Of a stretch of DNA of 9,186 nucleotides, positions 1-6,741 are shown piece by piece. A program made the translations under genes and the position numbers. Source of the stretch: Candidatus Cloacimonadota bacterium (GTDB taxonomy: Bacteria > Cloacimonadota > Cloacimonadia > Cloacimonadales > Cloacimonadaceae); NCBI GenBank assembly GCA_028681035.1, contig JAQUJJ010000141.1, positions 1-9,186 on the forward strand, in the 5' to 3' direction. Numbering within the stretch: the stretch's first letter is position 1; each line of letters starts with the position of its first letter. A model generated the notes under the pieces. It was not told the DNA's origin, ran no database searches, and saw only the letters and a program-made list of their open reading frames with translations.

Positions 1-36
1 TGGCTTACAATATATATGAGAAGTAACTATAAGGAT

Positions 37-54
37 TTTGGGTAATTTGGGTAA
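37..54. repeat. Two perfect copies of a 9-bp tandem repeat
   Basis: The unit TTTGGGTAA occurs twice back to back (37-45 and 46-54) without a mismatch. No function is evident; it is one of several microrepeats of this intergenic region. Confidence 0.75.
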
Positions 55-113
55 CTCATACTATCTTGGTGGGATATGGAATTGGGTGCTAAGCTGAAAA
101 TTTCCTTTCAACA

Positions 114-149
114 CAGAGAAAAGCAGAGAAAAGCAGAGAAAAGCAGAGA
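114..149. repeat. 10-bp tandem repeat, 3.6 copies
   Basis: The unit CAGAGAAAAG is repeated without mismatch at 114-123, 124-133 and 134-143 and is followed by a partial copy ending at 149. The tract is purine-only apart from one C per unit, so the strands are strongly asymmetric. It is likely length-variable by replication slippage (inference). Confidence 0.9.
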
Positions 150-159
150 GATTAAAAAA

Positions 160-184
160 GAGGGAAAGGAGGGAAAGTGGGAAG
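160..184. repeat. 9-bp purine tandem repeat, two full copies and a partial one
   Basis: GAGGGAAAG occurs at 160-168 and 169-177 and is followed by a degenerate third copy (TGGGAAG, 178-184). With the tract at 114-149 it gives about 70 bases of almost purely purine + strand. Confidence 0.7.
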
Positions 185-238
185 CTTAGTGAGAAATGAT
201 ATTGAGCGGGCGGCGGCAGCTATGGTATCGGTGTAGCT

Positions 239-317
239 TTTTGACTTATATAATCGGCGACGATATCTTCGAAATAAAACACTACGAGCTACAGTATCGC
301 CGATTTATGAGTTAAAA
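239..317 (+). repeat. Palindromic element, copy A (REP/MITE-like)
   Basis: The left arm 239-260 (starts TTTTGACTTATA, ends AATCGGCGA) is the reverse complement of the right arm 297-317 (TCGCCGATT at its start, GAGTTAAAA at its end), with a one-base bulge and two differences. Read as + strand RNA or single-stranded DNA, both differences are G-U type wobbles, so the stem of about 21 pairs is unbroken; on the other strand they become A-C mismatches. The loop is about 36 bases and contains TTCGAA and GCTAC. A related copy in opposite orientation follows at 334-410. No transposase or target-site duplication is visible, so REP-like element, degenerate MITE or structured RNA all remain possible. Confidence 0.75.
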
Positions 318-333
318 GAATGCGGTATTTCTA

Positions 334-410
334 TTTTAACTCACAATTACGCTGATTGGTAGCGGGAATGCGTTTTGCATAGATTATCGCCGCGTAATTG
401 TAAGTCAAAC
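334..410 (-). repeat. Palindromic element, copy B, inverted relative to copy A
   Basis: Arms 335-352 (TTTAACTCACAATTACGC) and 392-409 (GCGTAATTGTAAGTCAAA) are complementary over 18 positions with two differences, which are wobble pairs only on the - strand. Read on the - strand this copy starts TTTGACTTA, ends TGAGTTAAAA and has GGCGATAATCT and GCTAC inside, matching copy A over its length. The inner stem sequence nevertheless differs from copy A (ACAATTACGC against a stem with AATCGGCGA), and each copy is complementary to itself. The copies are 16 bases apart. A small inner inverted repeat, ATGC-GTTTT-GCAT, lies at 368-380. Confidence 0.75.
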
Positions 411-420
411 TTAGCGCAGC

Positions 421-451
421 TTAACTTTTAACTTTTAACTCTTAACTTTTA
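421..451. repeat. Heptamer tandem repeat TTAACTT, about 4.4 copies
   Basis: TTAACTT at 421-427, 428-434 and 442-448, TTAACTC at 435-441, then TTA. The 9-mer TTTTAACTC at 433-441 is identical to the left end of the palindromic element copy B (334-342) and, inverted, to the right end of copy A (309-317). The heptamer array may therefore derive from an end of that element by slippage (inference). Confidence 0.85.
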
Positions 452-495
452 CCATGCTTTTAGCTCCCTTTTCTGCCACTAAAACGCCGCTAAAG

Positions 496-531
496 CCCCT
501 CCTGTGCTTTGTACAAGAGGTGTGCGAGGGG
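496..531. repeat. GC-rich inverted repeat CCCCTC ... GAGGGG
   Basis: CCCCTC (496-501) pairs with GAGGGG (526-531) around a 24-base loop that contains the small palindrome TTGTACAA (509-516); further pairing inside the loop would be mostly G-U. There is no T-run after either arm, so it is not a convincing intrinsic terminator on either strand. The right arm runs into GGGGAGG, which looks like a ribosome binding site but is followed only by a 13-codon frame. Confidence 0.45.
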
Positions 532-610
532 AGGATAATGCGCTGTAAACAGAGCAAAGAGGATGAAGTGCGAATATAACTTAAAAAAGGACTTGACGAG
601 AATAGCCCTA

Positions 611-637
611 TTGAAATAAATCAACACAAGAGATAAT
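611..637 (+). promoter_or_regulatory. Candidate promoter for the glycogen operon
   Basis: TTGAAA (611-616, five of six bases of the -35 consensus) is followed 15 bases later by GATAAT (632-637, five of six of the -10 consensus). The spacer is shorter than the usual 16-18. It would place the transcript start near 643, leaving a leader of about 15 bases that still includes the ribosome binding site. A second -35-like box, TTGACG at 593-598, has no good -10 at 17 bases. The -35/-10 rules of this lineage may differ. Confidence 0.35.
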
Positions 638-647
638 TAGTTTTTCA

Positions 648-654
648 AAGGGGG
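648..654 (+). promoter_or_regulatory. Ribosome binding site of the debranching enzyme gene
   Basis: AAGGGGG (648-654) stands 4 bases before the ATG at 659; its AAGG core gives a normal 7-base spacing. It supports the ATG at 659 over the in-frame ATG at 674, which would be 19 bases away. Confidence 0.6.
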
Positions 655-658
655 TTCA

Positions 659-2773
659 ATGAATAACTATTTCATGGAAACTCACCATCATGAGTGGATA
701 TTGACCAACAGGCTTGGTGCCTATGCTTTGGGCACCGGCAATCTTATTAATCAGCGGAAATACCACGGTTTATTGATTGCCAGCGACAAGTCTTTAAATC
801 GCACGCATCTGGTGGCTGGCATGGAGGAAAAGGTTGAATGGCGCGGAGAAGTTATTCATCTGGATAGCAACAACTATAGCAATTGTATCTATCCAGAGGG
901 CTTTCTTCATTTAGTAAAGCCGTGGCTGCGCCCTTATCCGGCTTTCCTATATTCTGCTTTACCGCATCAGAATGATATCTTGATACTAAAAGAAATTATG
1001 ATGGACGAGCAAACCAATACGGTACTTGTGAAATACACCAATCTCGGTCATCACAGGCTACACTTCGAGTTTCATCCCAAGTTCACTTTAACTGCCCACC
1101 ATGAGCTAAACCCAGCGGGCAGTCTTGATCATACACAGTTTGATACTAAAATTCAAGTTCATAAAACCGATTCTGCTAATACAGTTGAAACTATCCCAAG
1201 TTCGAAAGACATTAAAACAGAGTTTAATGCCAGCGGTGAAGGCAGTTTTGTAAGCTTTTCCGCTTGCAGACCAGAAATCCAAGTGTGCGTGTATGGTGCT
1301 TTGTTGCGAGGCGAGGTAATCCCCAACCGCTATGTTTATTACAATGTGTTCTATCCTTGGGAAGTGATGAGCGGATACTCCGGCGTTGGTGATCAGATTA
1401 GCCTTTTCCAGCTTGCTTTCGACCTTAAAGTGGGGGAAAGCAATTGCATCCTCTTCAGCGACACTGCCATAGATAATGCCAAAGATATGATCTCAAGAAT
1501 AGAAGAACGTTACGCTGATTTACCGAAGCCTAACGATTTCCCCAAAGCAGCAGACCAAGATGACACCCTGCTAAATAGCATAGATTATAACGATAACTTC
1601 CTTTTCAAATACGACGATTACATGAAGATACTTGAATTTGCTTTGACAGACTTTTTGGTAAATGACGATGTTGTGGCAGGTTATCCGATATATGGAGCGT
1701 GGGGAAGAGACACCATGGTGGTGTTAAACGCCTTCCTTCATAAGCCAGATAGTTTGGATATTGTGGAAAGGATTCTAAACAAATACAGCGGATTACTGAA
1801 AAACGGGCTGATACCAAATATGCTTGCAGAATCGGGAAGAGAAGCTAACTATGACACAGTTGATGCTACTCTTTGGTTTGTAATCTTACTTTGGAAACTT
1901 GGCAAACAAAAAAAGGATGTAAATTACTGGACAGAGAAAATTGCCCTGATTGAAAGCATTCTTACGGCGATAATAAACAACTTTAGCTATCCCTTTGATG
2001 TTCGTAAGGATGGCTTGATTGAACTGCACGAAGAATTTGCTCACGGTACGTGGATGGATGTGCGGATTGATGGAAAACCTATTACTCCACGCAGTGGTGC
2101 ACCAGTTGAAATTAACGCACTGTGGTATAATGCTCTATGCAGCTATGAGGCAATGTGCGTGGCATACGCTAAGGCAACAGGCAAAGAAAACCCTGCCCTT
2201 CCCCAGATGCTTGAACTTAAGGAACGGGTGTTGGATTCGATGGGTAAATTCTGGCATGACGGCTTTCTTGCTGACAGGCTGAAAGGAAATGAACCCGTTA
2301 TAGAGATTCGCCCCAATGCCATTCTTGCACTATCATTACCCTGGCCTGTATTTAGCAGAGATAAGATGGAAAAGGTGCTTGAACGTGCTTTTATGGAGCT
2401 TTATACAAACTACGGTATTCGTACGCTTAGTCCCAGAGATATGCGTTTCCGTAAAAAGTATTATGGAACCCAACGAGAAAGAGATATGTCCTATCATAAT
2501 GGCAGTGTATGGGCTTGGCTGTTAGGAGCTTTTTGCGGTCTTTATGTAAAAACCCATACGGGAGTAAGACCCGATAAGGAGATAAGAGAGACGCTAAGCT
2601 CTTTCATACAAACATTTAGAGAAAGCTTTATGCGAGGGCATATTGCGTCCGTGGCAGAGATATGGGACGGTGATGCACCCCATTTCCCCAAAGGAGCACC
2701 GGCTCAGGCATGGAGCGTTGCAGCTCTGTATAATATCGAAGGCTATATTGCAAAGCTGGGGGAAGAGAAATGA
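659..2773 (+). CDS. Glycogen debranching enzyme (amylo-alpha-1,6-glucosidase, GH133 type)
   Basis: A 704-residue cytoplasmic enzyme with no signal peptide, expected to hydrolyse the alpha-1,6 branch points of glycogen or limit dextrin. The N-terminal GDE_N beta-sandwich region spans roughly residues 10-260 and opens with the family signature around W13-LTN-LG-Y-GT and KYHGLL. The C-terminal (alpha/alpha)6 domain covers about 310-700 and shows WGRDTM (348-353), the VDATLWF block, a TWMD...TPR-G-PVEINALWYNAL block, SPRDMR-R..YGTQRERDMSYHNGSVWAWLLG, and near the end AEIWDGD (666-672) with AQAWSV. D351 and E667 are the acidic residues I would expect at the active site, from their place in invariant motifs (inference). 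All blocks are present, so the enzyme looks complete. It is the first gene of the operon and overlaps the next by ATGA (2770-2773). Exact substrate preference cannot be read from sequence. Confidence 0.93.
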   Translation: MNNYFMETHHHEWILTNRLGAYALGTGNLINQRKYHGLLIASDKSLNRTHLVAGMEEKVEWRGEVIHLDSNNYSNCIYPEGFLHLVKPWLRPYPAFLYSALPHQNDILILKEIMMDEQTNTVLVKYTNLGHHRLHFEFHPKFTLTAHHELNPAGSLDHTQFDTKIQVHKTDSANTVETIPSSKDIKTEFNASGEGSFVSFSACRPEIQVCVYGALLRGEVIPNRYVYYNVFYPWEVMSGYSGVGDQISLFQLAFDLKVGESNCILFSDTAIDNAKDMISRIEERYADLPKPNDFPKAADQDDTLLNSIDYNDNFLFKYDDYMKILEFALTDFLVNDDVVAGYPIYGAWGRDTMVVLNAFLHKPDSLDIVERILNKYSGLLKNGLIPNMLAESGREANYDTVDATLWFVILLWKLGKQKKDVNYWTEKIALIESILTAIINNFSYPFDVRKDGLIELHEEFAHGTWMDVRIDGKPITPRSGAPVEINALWYNALCSYEAMCVAYAKATGKENPALPQMLELKERVLDSMGKFWHDGFLADRLKGNEPVIEIRPNAILALSLPWPVFSRDKMEKVLERAFMELYTNYGIRTLSPRDMRFRKKYYGTQRERDMSYHNGSVWAWLLGAFCGLYVKTHTGVRPDKEIRETLSSFIQTFRESFMRGHIASVAEIWDGDAPHFPKGAPAQAWSVAALYNIEGYIAKLGEEK

Positions 2774-4113
2774 AGATATTAATGTTCACTTGGGAATTTC
2801 CTCCTTTAATATCCGGTGGTCTGGGAATGGCTTGTTACGGCATGGTGAAAGCCCTATTGGCACAAGGGATAAAGATAGATTTGGTGCTACCGACTAAAGA
2901 ACTGGTATATTTCCCAATGCGTGAAGAAAGCGATGTTGACACGCTGCCTGTGGTATTTTTAGATCCTCAGATGCATAAGGAATATAGTAAGCACAGTTTT
3001 GTTACGATGAACGAAAGACTGGAATATATTGGCATATCCTCTCAGCCCCAATCATATCTTAGCCTTAGAGAGATTAAGCAGTATGCAGCTACCGTGAAGA
3101 AACACTATTGGCTTAGTGAGATAGTTACTAACGAAGAACAGGATTTGTGGGAAGAGATGACTACTAACCTGATTGGCGATGAGGACTTGATTCGCAAAGT
3201 TCAGGAATATACCCTTAGAGCAGATAGATTTGCCCGTACTCTGGATTATGACCTTATTCATGCGCATGATTGGCTAACTTACCCAAGCGGGATGCTTGCC
3301 AAGCAGATTTCCAAGAAACCTTTGGTAGTGCACATCCACGCCACAGAGTTTGATAGAGCTGGTGGACCAGGAAATGAACGGGTTCATAAGATTGAACACG
3401 CCGGTATGACTTATGCAGATAAGGTGATCGCCGTTTCCAAATATACCGCACAGATGATTATGAGCCGCTATCGGATAGACACTGGTAAGATACGTATAAT
3501 ACACAATGCCTTTTCTATCCCTGAAGATACCATCTTAACGCAAAAACGAATATTCAAAGGACCTACAGTTCTGTTCTTGGGTCGGATAACCTTGCAGAAG
3601 GGACCGGACTACTTCTTAGATGTAGCAGATAAAGTGTTAAGAGTGCATCCTGAAGCAAGGTTTATAATCGCCGGAACGGGTGATATGTCTCGTCATCTGC
3701 TGCGTAAATCCGCTGCTATGAAGCTGAAGAATCGCTTCCTCTTTACCGGCTTTCTTAACCGTAAGCAGGTGGAAAGCATTCTCAGGGCTTCCGATATTTA
3801 TGTGTTGCCATCGGTATCTGAGCCATTTGGTATCTCACCGCTGGAAGCCATGGCATTTGGGATTACTTCCATTATCTCCAAGCAGTCTGGGGTTGCCGAA
3901 GTTGTTCATCATGCCTTTAAGATAGACTATTGGGATACAGACCTTTGGGCAGAGACGATAAACCACTTAATTGAGAATCCCGAAAAAAGGCAGAAAATGG
4001 GGGTTGACGGCATGCACGAAGTGAACAGAATCCAATGGGATGAAGCTGCTGAAAAAATCAGACATCTGTACTCAACTATGTTGGCGGAATTCATCCGCAG
4101 ACCTCAGAGTTAG
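2770..4113 (+). CDS. Glycogen-synthase-like glycosyltransferase (GT-B fold, GT4/GT5-related)
   Basis: A 447-residue cytoplasmic retaining glycosyltransferase of GT-B fold, probably elongating an alpha-1,4-glucan from a nucleotide-glucose donor. The N-terminal domain begins WEFPPLISGGLG (8-19), the glycine-rich acceptor/donor loop, and contains IHAHDW (163-168). The C-terminal donor domain has LGR-(4)-K (R272, K277), the basic pair that normally contacts the diphosphate, and the E-x7-E motif EPFGISPLE (E351, E359). Classical GT5 bacterial glycogen synthases have KTGGL in the N-terminal loop; here the lysine position holds isoleucine or serine, which fits the GT4-like glycogen synthase group found beside debranching enzymes and GH57 proteins. 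Its start overlaps the stop of the debranching enzyme (ATGA), with a GGGGGAAG ribosome binding site at 2758-2765. Synthase is the best reading from context; an alpha-glucan glycosyltransferase of other acceptor specificity is possible. Confidence 0.85.
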   Translation: MKILMFTWEFPPLISGGLGMACYGMVKALLAQGIKIDLVLPTKELVYFPMREESDVDTLPVVFLDPQMHKEYSKHSFVTMNERLEYIGISSQPQSYLSLREIKQYAATVKKHYWLSEIVTNEEQDLWEEMTTNLIGDEDLIRKVQEYTLRADRFARTLDYDLIHAHDWLTYPSGMLAKQISKKPLVVHIHATEFDRAGGPGNERVHKIEHAGMTYADKVIAVSKYTAQMIMSRYRIDTGKIRIIHNAFSIPEDTILTQKRIFKGPTVLFLGRITLQKGPDYFLDVADKVLRVHPEARFIIAGTGDMSRHLLRKSAAMKLKNRFLFTGFLNRKQVESILRASDIYVLPSVSEPFGISPLEAMAFGITSIISKQSGVAEVVHHAFKIDYWDTDLWAETINHLIENPEKRQKMGVDGMHEVNRIQWDEAAEKIRHLYSTMLAEFIRRPQS

Positions 4114-4121
4114 GAGCTATA

Positions 4122-5321
4122 ATGCTGAATATTATATTCTATTTCCAAGTACATCAACCCTATAGACTGGATCACTTCAATGTCCTAGATATAGGTCAGA
4201 ACTGCAATCTCTTCGATGACAAGCTTAACGGCTTGGTTATGAAGAAAGTGGCTGAGAAATGCTACCTACCTACCAATAAGCTGCTTCTAGAACTTATACA
4301 ACAACATGAGGGACGTTTTAAGGTTGCTTTTTCTATTACCGGTACGGCGATAGAGCAATTTAAGCTATACTCTCCAGAAACACTCGATTCATTTAAAAAG
4401 CTGGTAGATACAGGTTGCGTAGAGCTTTTAGGAGAAACCTATTTCCATTCCCTGGCTTTTTTATATGACACAAACGAGTTTCTGGATCAGGTTGCCATGC
4501 ACCGTGAATTGATGCAAAAAGAATTTGGCTATTATACCACCACCTTCCGAAACACAGAATTAATCTATCAGGATAGGCTCTCCGATATAATCTATGAGGT
4601 AGAAGGTTTTAAAACAATAGTTACCGAGGGGGTTGACCGTATATTGGATTGGCGTACTCCCTTGTACGCATATAAGAACTACTCTAAAGATATAAACTTA
4701 CTATTGAAGTATTACCAATTGGCTGACGATATAGCCTTCAGGTTCTCGAACCGTGACTGGCCTGAATATCCTTTAACTGTGGAGAAGTTTGTGTCATGGA
4801 TAGATCATCTTACGCTTAGTGAGAAAACCGGAAAGAACCTTTTCCTTAATCTGTTTATGGACTATGAGACTTTTGGTGAACATCAATGGGCTTCTTCTGG
4901 GATATTTGAGTTTATGCGGCATTTCCCCACGGAAGTGTTATCACGCCCGAACTTAGGCTTTGCCAATCCCAAGGATACTGCACACTTGGCAAACTACCAG
5001 CAGGAATCATTATCCTTCCCAGAGGCAGTATCATGGGCAGATGAACAGCGAGACTTGTCTGCCTGGCTAGAAAATGGCATGCAGAAGAATGCCATTGAAA
5101 CACTATATGAGTTGTTTGCCCGCATCAAACAGAAAGGAGATCCAGAACTGTTACGGATAGCCAGATTGTTAAGCACCTCAGACCATTTCTACTACATGTG
5201 TTCAAAGTATTTCCAGGATGGCGACGTGCATAAGTATTTCTCTCCCTACGATTCTCCTGATCAGGCTTACACATACTTTATTACTGCTTTGGCTGAGCTT
5301 GAAGAAAGGTTACTGGGTTAG
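4122..5321 (+). CDS. Glycoside hydrolase family 57 protein (alpha-amylase / 4-alpha-glucanotransferase type)
   Basis: A 399-residue cytoplasmic GH57 enzyme acting on alpha-1,4-glucans, as hydrolase or glucanotransferase. The family's conserved regions are visible in order: HQPY (11-14), GETYFHSL (104-111), RNTE (143-146) with the expected nucleophile E146, and FMDYETFGEHQW (245-256) with the expected acid/base D247. The C-terminal block around FYYMCSKYFQDGDVHKYFSPYDSP is typical of the shorter GH57 proteins of Bacteroidetes and archaea. No signal peptide is present, so it works on an internal polymer. AGGAG at 4112-4116 lies 5 bases before the ATG, overlapping the stop of the glycosyltransferase, so translation is probably coupled. 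With the two preceding genes it completes a synthesis, trimming and debranching set. Hydrolase versus transferase cannot be decided here. Confidence 0.9.
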   Translation: MLNIIFYFQVHQPYRLDHFNVLDIGQNCNLFDDKLNGLVMKKVAEKCYLPTNKLLLELIQQHEGRFKVAFSITGTAIEQFKLYSPETLDSFKKLVDTGCVELLGETYFHSLAFLYDTNEFLDQVAMHRELMQKEFGYYTTTFRNTELIYQDRLSDIIYEVEGFKTIVTEGVDRILDWRTPLYAYKNYSKDINLLLKYYQLADDIAFRFSNRDWPEYPLTVEKFVSWIDHLTLSEKTGKNLFLNLFMDYETFGEHQWASSGIFEFMRHFPTEVLSRPNLGFANPKDTAHLANYQQESLSFPEAVSWADEQRDLSAWLENGMQKNAIETLYELFARIKQKGDPELLRIARLLSTSDHFYYMCSKYFQDGDVHKYFSPYDSPDQAYTYFITALAELEERLLG

Positions 5322-5324
5322 CTA

Positions 5325-6740
5325 ATGAAAGGGAAAGTCCTAATTCTTGAAGATGATGTAATTCTTGCCGAACAGATTGCCAAAGTGATGAAACGCTATG
5401 AATACGAGGTGTTAATAACCACAAATAGCGACATGTTTTTCGATGAACTGCGCATATTCCGGCCTGATGTAATTCTCCTTGATGTTTTTTTAGTTGGATC
5501 CAGGCTAAACGGTATTCAAGTGCTGAAACATCTGAAAACTAATATGGATTTAAACTACAAAGTGATTGTCATATCGGGTGAAGTAAGCACTGCCCAGATA
5601 GCAGAAATACGAGAACTGGGTGCATATCATTTTACAGAGAAAGGTTCTGCCTTTAGCACTAATCAGCTACTACTGCATATTGAGAACGCCATTACCCTTA
5701 AAAATCAGGAAGAAGAGCATATTGGCTTACAGATAGAGTATATTAACTTAAAGAAACAGTTTACCAGAAGCTTTCCTTTCATAGGCGAGTGTGCTGCGAT
5801 TAAAAAGGTAAGGGAACAGGTATCCAGATTGGCTTCTGTGGATGAGGATTTGTTTCTGATTGGCGAGACAGGCACAGGTAAGGAAGTGGCAGCAAACTAC
5901 TATTACATAAACACAAAAAGGTTTGGTAAGCCCTTCCATACCGTAAACTGTAGTGCCTTAACCGAAAGCCTGATAGAATCTGAACTGTTTGGGCACCTAA
6001 AAGGCTCTTATACCAATGCAGACCGCAGTAAAATAGGCTTTTTTGAGGAGTGTACTAACGGGTTGCTATTTCTGGATGAAGTAACCAATCTGTCCCTGCT
6101 TGCTCAAGCCAAAATACTTAGGGCAATCGAAAACAAAGAGATTCAAGTAGTTGGTGGCAACCTCAAAAAGGTTGATACTCGCCTTATTTTTGCTTCTAAT
6201 GCAGGTTTGGAGAAGCTATCGGACCCAAACCAGTTTCGCAAGGATTTGTTTTATCGCATAGAAGGCAATGTAGTAACCCTGCCGCCCTTACGTGAACGCG
6301 ATGACGACATCTTGCTACTAATGAGCTATTTCTTTACAAGTTTCTCCACCCAATACAGTATCATAGACGAGGTGGATTTACCTTCCTTAAAGGATGCTTT
6401 GCTAAGTTATGATTGGCCTGGTAATATCAGGGAACTGCGTAACTTCTGTAAATTCATTATGATAAACGAAAACAAGCTTAGCAATAACATAATACTAAAG
6501 CACCTCAAGCATAAAACTCTTTACATCCAGAGCAATAGCGAACAAGACATGGACAAGTATATCAAGATTGATAACCTGAAGGATAGTGTGGCAGCCTATG
6601 AAAAGGATTATCTTCTACATCATCTTGAAGAGAATGCTTGGAAAGTTTCACAAACTGCAAAAGCCATAGGTATCGAACGCACAACTTTGTACAAAAAAAT
6701 GAAGGCATTAGAGATTAATTCTCTTCAAGAGGGAGAATAG
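5325..6740 (+). CDS. NtrC-family response regulator: receiver, AAA+ sigma-54 interaction domain, Fis-type HTH
   Basis: A 471-residue cytoplasmic transcription regulator. Receiver domain, residues 1-122: acidic pair D10/D11, phosphoacceptor D53, S84 and K106, all the residues needed for phosphorylation. AAA+ domain, about 150-390: Walker A GETGTGKE (180-187), Walker B LLFLDE (247-252), the FRKDLFYRIE segment, LPPLRERDDDI, and WPGNIRELRN. Fis-like helix-turn-helix, about 430-466, with AKAIGIERTTLYKKMK. The odd point is the loop that normally reads GAFTGA and touches sigma-54: here it is GSYTNA (227-232), with N231 in place of the second glycine. The segment after Walker B (VTNL instead of the common IGEL) is also altered. 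ATP hydrolysis and phosphorylation look intact, sigma-54 activation is uncertain. It starts 3 bases after the GH57 gene with only a weak, distant Shine-Dalgarno, suggesting coupled translation. No histidine kinase gene lies in the window. Control of glycogen genes is a context inference. Confidence 0.92.
   Translation: MKGKVLILEDDVILAEQIAKVMKRYEYEVLITTNSDMFFDELRIFRPDVILLDVFLVGSRLNGIQVLKHLKTNMDLNYKVIVISGEVSTAQIAEIRELGAYHFTEKGSAFSTNQLLLHIENAITLKNQEEEHIGLQIEYINLKKQFTRSFPFIGECAAIKKVREQVSRLASVDEDLFLIGETGTGKEVAANYYYINTKRFGKPFHTVNCSALTESLIESELFGHLKGSYTNADRSKIGFFEECTNGLLFLDEVTNLSLLAQAKILRAIENKEIQVVGGNLKKVDTRLIFASNAGLEKLSDPNQFRKDLFYRIEGNVVTLPPLRERDDDILLLMSYFFTSFSTQYSIIDEVDLPSLKDALLSYDWPGNIRELRNFCKFIMINENKLSNNIILKHLKHKTLYIQSNSEQDMDKYIKIDNLKDSVAAYEKDYLLHHLEENAWKVSQTAKAIGIERTTLYKKMKALEINSLQEGE
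6731..6735 (+). promoter_or_regulatory. Ribosome binding site supporting a TTG start
   Basis: GGGAG at 6731-6735 ends 6 bases before TTG 6742 and lies within the last codons of the response regulator. Its spacing selects the TTG; the next in-frame methionine codons (residues 15 and 17) would remove half of the membrane anchor. Confidence 0.7.
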
Positions 6741-6741
6741 C

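Larger units (their letters stand above)
1..658. other. Repeat-rich intergenic region with no supported gene
   Basis: All six frames are broken by stops and no reading frame has a plausible start with family-like sequence. The stretch instead contains four short tandem repeats of different unit lengths, two related palindromic elements, a GC-rich inverted repeat and, at its right end, the promoter and ribosome binding site region for the operon that follows. The first ~110 bases could lie just beyond the end of an upstream gene, but nothing in the window shows which one. A family of small non-coding RNAs cannot be excluded. Confidence 0.7.

Noticed and set aside
223..238. Sigma-54-like -24/-12 pattern TGGTATCGGTGTAGCT (GG, ten bases, GC)
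   Set aside because: Only about eight of eleven consensus positions match, it lies some 420 bases before the operon, and GG-N10-GC is expected by chance more than once in a stretch this long (another occurs at 358-371).
334..410. Integron attC-like site: TTTTAAC at one end and GTCAAAC at the other, imperfect palindrome between
   Set aside because: The invariant GTT of the recombination box is GTC here, the first box lacks its leading purine, the two elements face opposite ways with no cassette gene between them, and no integrase is in the window.
496..531. Inverted repeat as an intrinsic terminator of an upstream gene
   Set aside because: The stem is 6 bp with a 24-base loop and no T-run on either strand.
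538..579. Thirteen-codon frame (MRCKQSKEDEVRI) behind a strong GGGGAGG
   Set aside because: The GGGGAGG is the arm of an inverted repeat, spacing to the ATG is only 3 bases, and there is no amino-acid run or downstream attenuator to suggest a leader peptide.
3052..3504. Open frames on the - strand inside the glycosyltransferase gene, and similar ones elsewhere in the operon
   Set aside because: They lie wholly inside genes with clear family motifs, have no ribosome binding sites or recognisable sequence, and are expected as opposite-strand shadows.
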